Under the pieces are notes generated by a model. That model was given only the letters and a program-made list of their open reading frames with translations. It was not told the DNA's origin and searched no databases. From Bradyrhizobium xenonodulans (lineage in GTDB: Bacteria; Pseudomonadota; Alphaproteobacteria; Rhizobiales; Xanthobacteraceae): a stretch of DNA of 64,000 nt. Below are positions 60,672 through 64,000 of this stretch, piece by piece. Both the position numbers and the translations under genes were made by a program. Each line of letters opens with the position of its first letter. Within the stretch, counting starts at the first letter, position 1. Where the stretch lies: contig NZ_CP089391.1 in NCBI RefSeq assembly GCF_027594865.1, forward strand, positions 6,044,501 to 6,108,500, in the 5' to 3' direction.

Positions 60672-61553
60672 TCAGCTCTCGACAAAAAGTCCGCCCGAGA
60701 GCTTGGCCGTCTTGCCGGTTCCGTCCGAGACCACGATGTCCCACGCGCCGGTTGGCGCGCTGAGGTCCATGGCGAGCGAACATTTCACGCCGCTGGCGCT
60801 CGAGGTGACGTCCGTCGCGAGCACCTGGCGGTCATTGGAGACGGCCTTCACCTCCTTGACCGTGTCGAGCCCGTCGCCGGTGATCTCCAGCTTGGTCAGC
60901 ACACCGCGTCTCACCTTCGACGGATTGATCGACCGGATCACGGGAATTCCGCCGGGCTTGTCCGGACTCGATTGGCTCGCAATCGCCGTTTTCGACCCGA
61001 AATAGAAGCTGGAGACCGCCGTCACCAGCGTGCCGATGATCGCCAGGAGCTGTTTTGCAAAATCGTCGCTCGCCGGATTCTGTGTGTCCCGGTATTGCAC
61101 CGTGACAGTCGCATTCGTGCCGTCGCCGACCTGCTGTTCGAGCACGAATTGCCCGGGCAGCAAACGCTCCTTCAGTTGCGCGCTGGCCTCTTTGGTCAGC
61201 CCCTTCGCCTCGAATATCTTTCCGCGAGACGCCATGCTGCTGTACAGGTAGACTGCCAGGATCGCGAACAGCAGCACGAGGCTGAGGGCGATCACCGAGC
61301 GCACCGAGCCTTCCGGCAGACCGAGCGCCTGCGTCTTGTCCGTGAGATCGACGCCGGAGAACACGAAGGCCGTCAGCGCGAGCGTGACCAGCAGCATCAT
61401 GACGCCGCTGATGATCAAGAGCGGCAGCATGAACTCCGGCGGGCCCTTGCCGCTGGCCAGGGTTGCGGCAACGCCCAGACAGGCGATCACCAGCAAGATG
61501 ACGGCTGCCCAAATGATGAGTTTCGTCGGCCCCTTCTTCCACTCCAACTCCAT
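60672..61553 (-). CDS. Four-helix membrane protein with C-terminal TIG-like domain
   Basis: The 293-residue protein has membrane segments at about 12-34, 41-66, 85-107 and 168-188. The short block LGLPEGSVRSVIALSLVLLF spans the third. A soluble loop of about 60 residues (about 108-167) precedes the fourth helix. The C-terminal 95 residues (about 200-293) read PVIRSINPSKVRRGVLTKLE and ITGDGLDTVKEVKAVSND, the pattern of IPT/TIG Ig-like domains. It lies 39 bases after the hydrolase gene and is probably co-transcribed. Function unknown; anchoring, transport or immunity are possibilities. Confidence 0.75.
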   Translation of the reverse strand: MELEWKKGPTKLIIWAAVILLVIACLGVAATLASGKGPPEFMLPLLIISGVMMLLVTLALTAFVFSGVDLTDKTQALGLPEGSVRSVIALSLVLLFAILAVYLYSSMASRGKIFEAKGLTKEASAQLKERLLPGQFVLEQQVGDGTNATVTVQYRDTQNPASDDFAKQLLAIIGTLVTAVSSFYFGSKTAIASQSSPDKPGGIPVIRSINPSKVRRGVLTKLEITGDGLDTVKEVKAVSNDRQVLATDVTSSASGVKCSLAMDLSAPTGAWDIVVSDGTGKTAKLSGGLFVES

Positions 61554-61592
61554 GATCGCCTCGCTGATGATTGTTCAAAATTATGGACGCCG

Positions 61593-63602
61593 CTACGCGA
61601 CCGGCATGGTGGCAAGGCCCTGCTCGAACAACTGGGCTTCCTTCTCGCGCCGCGTCTGGAGGCCGGGCACGGTGGGCCAATGGCGCCTCATGCGGCGGAA
61701 TTCGTCCGGGATCAGCCGAAACTCCCGGTTCGTCATGTGCGCCTTGATAGCGCGCATCTCCGCGTAGCGGGATCCGGACCGCGAGAACGACGGTCCGCGG
61801 TTATAGGCGAGCGACACCAGGGCGCCGAGGCAATCCCCATCGAGCAGGTTGCAATTCGGCAGCGCGTCCTGCACCGTCTTGACCCAGCGCGGGATGTCGG
61901 TGTCCTTGAACACCGACATCGCCGCCTCGATGGGAACATCGACAACCCCTCCCAATTGCCGCGCCAGCGCCGATGCAGTCGATCCCCTAACACCCACGGC
62001 TTGCCCCAGCGCCTGGATCATCGCGCCCGGTATTTTGCCGGTCCAGTCGTTGACGAGATGCCCCTCTGCATAGCCGACGTCATAACCGATACCGATGGTG
62101 ACACCTGACCTTCCGCCCGGCCATGTCGGCTTCCGATACTTTTTCTCGTAGAACGCTGGGCTCGAGACTTCGAAGAACACGATCAGGTCGATCGCCTTCG
62201 GCGAGATCTGGTTCTTGGGATCGTTGGGATTCCCGGGCGTGACATCGAAGCCGGTCCGGGCATTGCTCGACTCGAGGTCGAGCCAGCGGATGGCGTGAAT
62301 GCGCGAGGTCGGAAAGGTCGAGCGCTGAACGCAATCGCTCTGATTGCCCCCGAGCAGCTGGATGCTGTTGCCGTTGTCGGAGAGGTCGGCGCAAAAGCCG
62401 ACATGTCCGCTGCCGTCGACCCCCGGCGAAGGCTGCATCACGACGATCGCGCCTTGCGGAATGACATCCGACCGCACCGACAAGCCTCGTCCCCAGCCGG
62501 CCCAGGTCACGGCCAGCGCCGAGTCGGTGGCCGGAATCGAGGCGGCGGCCTCCGGGCTTCCCGACTTCTGCAGACAGTAGGCAACGAACGCGGCGCACCA
62601 CGGCGCCATCTTGCTCTGTGGACCGAGACTGGTGGCTGCAAAATATTCCTTCGTGATGACGTCGGAATTGTCGGCCTCGGAAATGTGCTTGGCCTCTTCC
62701 TGCACCGCAATGTCGAACCAGGGGGCCTCCGCCTGCTTCATCTCGGGAATGGCTTCCGGAACAAACTGCTTGATCAGGCCGAACGCCTCCTTCAGCGCCT
62801 GATCCAGCGCAGCGCCTGTCGACGCGAACAGTTCGGCGACCGTCTTCGGTTGCAGCGCGGTTCCGAAGAAGCTGCCGCGATTGGCGAAAATCTGCGCCGA
62901 CTGCGCAGCATCGATGCCCCTGAAGAAATCCGAGACCGGCTTGGTGCGCCCCGCATCGTCGTCCACAGCGCGAAGCAGCTCCGCCGCGGTTTCCGGATTG
63001 GTGTAGTAGGCGTGCAGCACATTCAGATAGCTCGGAATGAAAGGATCCTTCTCCGTGCTGCCTGTGATCTTTTTCACGGCCTCGCTGATCGCCTTGGTAT
63101 CCGCCGACATGGTGAAGCCGGCGGCGTAGATCTGGGTGAGCCAGTTGTCGAAGGCATCCGGCTGGCGCGTCACCTGCAACGCCGGGTCGGCTCCGGCCAC
63201 GAAGCGCTGCCACTCCTTCGAGGAGACCAGCAGCGGACCGACCGTATCCGTCCCCGGGGACGGGCCGACATTGACGATCTTGGTTTCGAGCAGCGCCCGC
63301 GCGATCAGATAGTCGGCGGCAACGTACCAGGGCGCCGTCGACGCGATCTCGTTGAACGCGCGTTCGACTCCGATGCATGTATCGACGAAGAAGGCGGCAA
63401 CGGCGACAGGTCGGGCGCTGGTATCGGGGCCACAGTCCGCCTTGGCGACCCAGCCCTTGTCCTCGCTTTCAAGGGTCACTTCGATGAGCAGGCCGCTCTC
63501 ATTCCCGGTCGATGTGATGGGATCGCCCGGGAGCAGCCGGGTGAGCCGCTGGCCACCGGGCGCCTTGAAGAAATCCGTCATGTTGAGAATAATGAGCTTC
63601 AT
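61593..63602 (-). CDS. Peptidoglycan hydrolase with CHAP-like (TIGR02594) and lysozyme-like domains
   Basis: The 669-residue protein lacks a signal peptide. The N-terminal half (about 1-310) includes an SH3-like start (QRLTRLLPGDPITSTGNESG) and a helical part. A TIGR02594-type Cys peptidase/amidase domain (about 335-450) has APWCAAFVAYCLQKSGSPEA, GSGHVGFCAD and LLGGNQSDCV. A GH24-like lysozyme domain (about 475-660) has IDLIVFFEVSSPAFYEKKYR, GVTIGIGYDVG and ALVSLAYNRGPSF. Two cutting activities on wall peptides and glycan are thus predicted. The start overlaps the upstream gene (ATGA). Confidence 0.8.
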   Translation of the reverse strand: MKLIILNMTDFFKAPGGQRLTRLLPGDPITSTGNESGLLIEVTLESEDKGWVAKADCGPDTSARPVAVAAFFVDTCIGVERAFNEIASTAPWYVAADYLIARALLETKIVNVGPSPGTDTVGPLLVSSKEWQRFVAGADPALQVTRQPDAFDNWLTQIYAAGFTMSADTKAISEAVKKITGSTEKDPFIPSYLNVLHAYYTNPETAAELLRAVDDDAGRTKPVSDFFRGIDAAQSAQIFANRGSFFGTALQPKTVAELFASTGAALDQALKEAFGLIKQFVPEAIPEMKQAEAPWFDIAVQEEAKHISEADNSDVITKEYFAATSLGPQSKMAPWCAAFVAYCLQKSGSPEAAASIPATDSALAVTWAGWGRGLSVRSDVIPQGAIVVMQPSPGVDGSGHVGFCADLSDNGNSIQLLGGNQSDCVQRSTFPTSRIHAIRWLDLESSNARTGFDVTPGNPNDPKNQISPKAIDLIVFFEVSSPAFYEKKYRKPTWPGGRSGVTIGIGYDVGYAEGHLVNDWTGKIPGAMIQALGQAVGVRGSTASALARQLGGVVDVPIEAAMSVFKDTDIPRWVKTVQDALPNCNLLDGDCLGALVSLAYNRGPSFSRSGSRYAEMRAIKAHMTNREFRLIPDEFRRMRRHWPTVPGLQTRREKEAQLFEQGLATMPVA

Positions 63603-64000
63603 CTTGTCTGCCCCGGTATCGGCGCTGGTGTCTGGACGGGTGCTGGCGCTGCCGGCGCTGGCGTCTGAGCTGGTGCCTGCGGCACTAGCGCTTCAGCCAA
63701 CGCTTCGTCGAAGTCGCGGGTCAGCTGATCCGACACGTTGATCCCGTAGTCTCTCAGGCTTACCGTTTTGCCCAGCTTCTGGCGTGCGAGCGCAATCTTG
63801 TCCCTCACAGGCTTCGTGAGAGCGGTGGGTGTGCCCAGGGGATTCTCGGGAATGAACCTATCGAGATTGCGGCCCAGCGCACCGAACCTCGCTTGTGCGT
63901 TCGGCTTGTAGTTGACCTTCTCGTAATAGTTCTTCGCCGTATCCGGACACTCTCCGGACGTCTTGATTTTGCGTATTTCATCCGGGCTCAGTTGTTTCCC
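63599..64000 (-). CDS. C-terminal part of a gene upstream of the wall hydrolase
   Basis: The frame is open from the window edge, giving 133 residues before the stop. The visible part includes GKQLSPDEIRKIKTSGECPD, YYEKVNYKPNAQARFGALGR and VRDKIALARQKLGKTVSLRD. It ends in an Ala/Pro/Gln tail (PQAPAQTPAPAAPAPVQTP). The stop overlaps the hydrolase ATG by four bases, so the genes are translationally coupled. The start and main domains are outside the window. I do not recognise the visible part. Confidence 0.7.
   Translation of the reverse strand, partial: GKQLSPDEIRKIKTSGECPDTAKNYYEKVNYKPNAQARFGALGRNLDRFIPENPLGTPTALTKPVRDKIALARQKLGKTVSLRDYGINVSDQLTRDFDEALAEALVPQAPAQTPAPAAPAPVQTPAPIPGQTR

Overview
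The window is 64 kb of GC-rich chromosome from an alphaproteobacterium of the Bradyrhizobium / Rhodopseudomonas group. The evidence is the high GC content, frequent GTG and TTG starts, perfect matches to an Irr-type iron control element, a FixK/FNR box and a CtrA box, a bacterioferritin/BFD pair, an intracellular PHA depolymerase, and many large palindromic repeats of the kind scattered through Bradyrhizobium intergenic regions. The genus is inferred from these features and was not tested by a database search. No tRNA, rRNA, CRISPR array or prophage was found.

Layout. 1-6.1 kb: a truncated glycosyltransferase, an L,D-transpeptidase, a cytochrome c, a GIY-YIG protein, a DUF899 protein with a small membrane protein, and a regulator / beta-propeller pair flanked by a 12-bp inverted repeat. 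6.2-12.5 kb: a DUF4403 protein and a four-gene polyamine-type ABC importer. 12.5-17.2 kb: a PRC-barrel protein, a repeat-containing low-complexity protein, an OmpR-type two-component system, a zinc ribbon and a lytic transglycosylase. 17.3-22.3 kb: a TPP-riboswitch-controlled thiamine operon, thiO-thiS-thiG-thiE-thiC, with palindromic repeats in two of its gene junctions. 22.3-31.1 kb: small enzymes (Mug-like glycosylase, VOC protein, two GSTs, HD protein, RidA, SDR), two tandem secreted paralogs, a J-domain protein and a Fis-type regulator behind a CtrA box.

31.1-38.5 kb: a collagen-like protein and a small membrane protein divergent around a FixK/FNR box, then a DUF2277 protein, an alpha/beta hydrolase, a subtilase with a small downstream gene, a PPOX flavoprotein, and bfr and bfd with iron control elements. 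38.6-45.3 kb: two glycine-zipper paralogs, a lytic transglycosylase next to ettA, a hydroxyacid dehydrogenase, and a second L,D-transpeptidase with tandem repeats. 45.6-50.6 kb: two rhodanese-type proteins and a divergent VWA / MoxR pair. 50.7-52.9 kb: a complete IS30-family element inserted in a palindromic repeat, followed by a long structured repeat. 52.9-60.6 kb: a GMC oxidoreductase, GNAT, SMP-30 and AraC proteins, small proteins, a GST and a PHA depolymerase. 60.7-64 kb: a compact, probably co-transcribed locus with a two-domain peptidoglycan hydrolase, a four-helix membrane protein with a TIG-like tail, and a truncated upstream gene.

Most of the window is housekeeping and envelope biology. 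The parts that look least explained are the wall-hydrolase locus at the right end, the regulator / propeller pair at 4.2-6.1 kb, the subtilase with its small partner, the FixK-box / collagen-like module, and the repeat elements, one of which can fold into a three-way junction.
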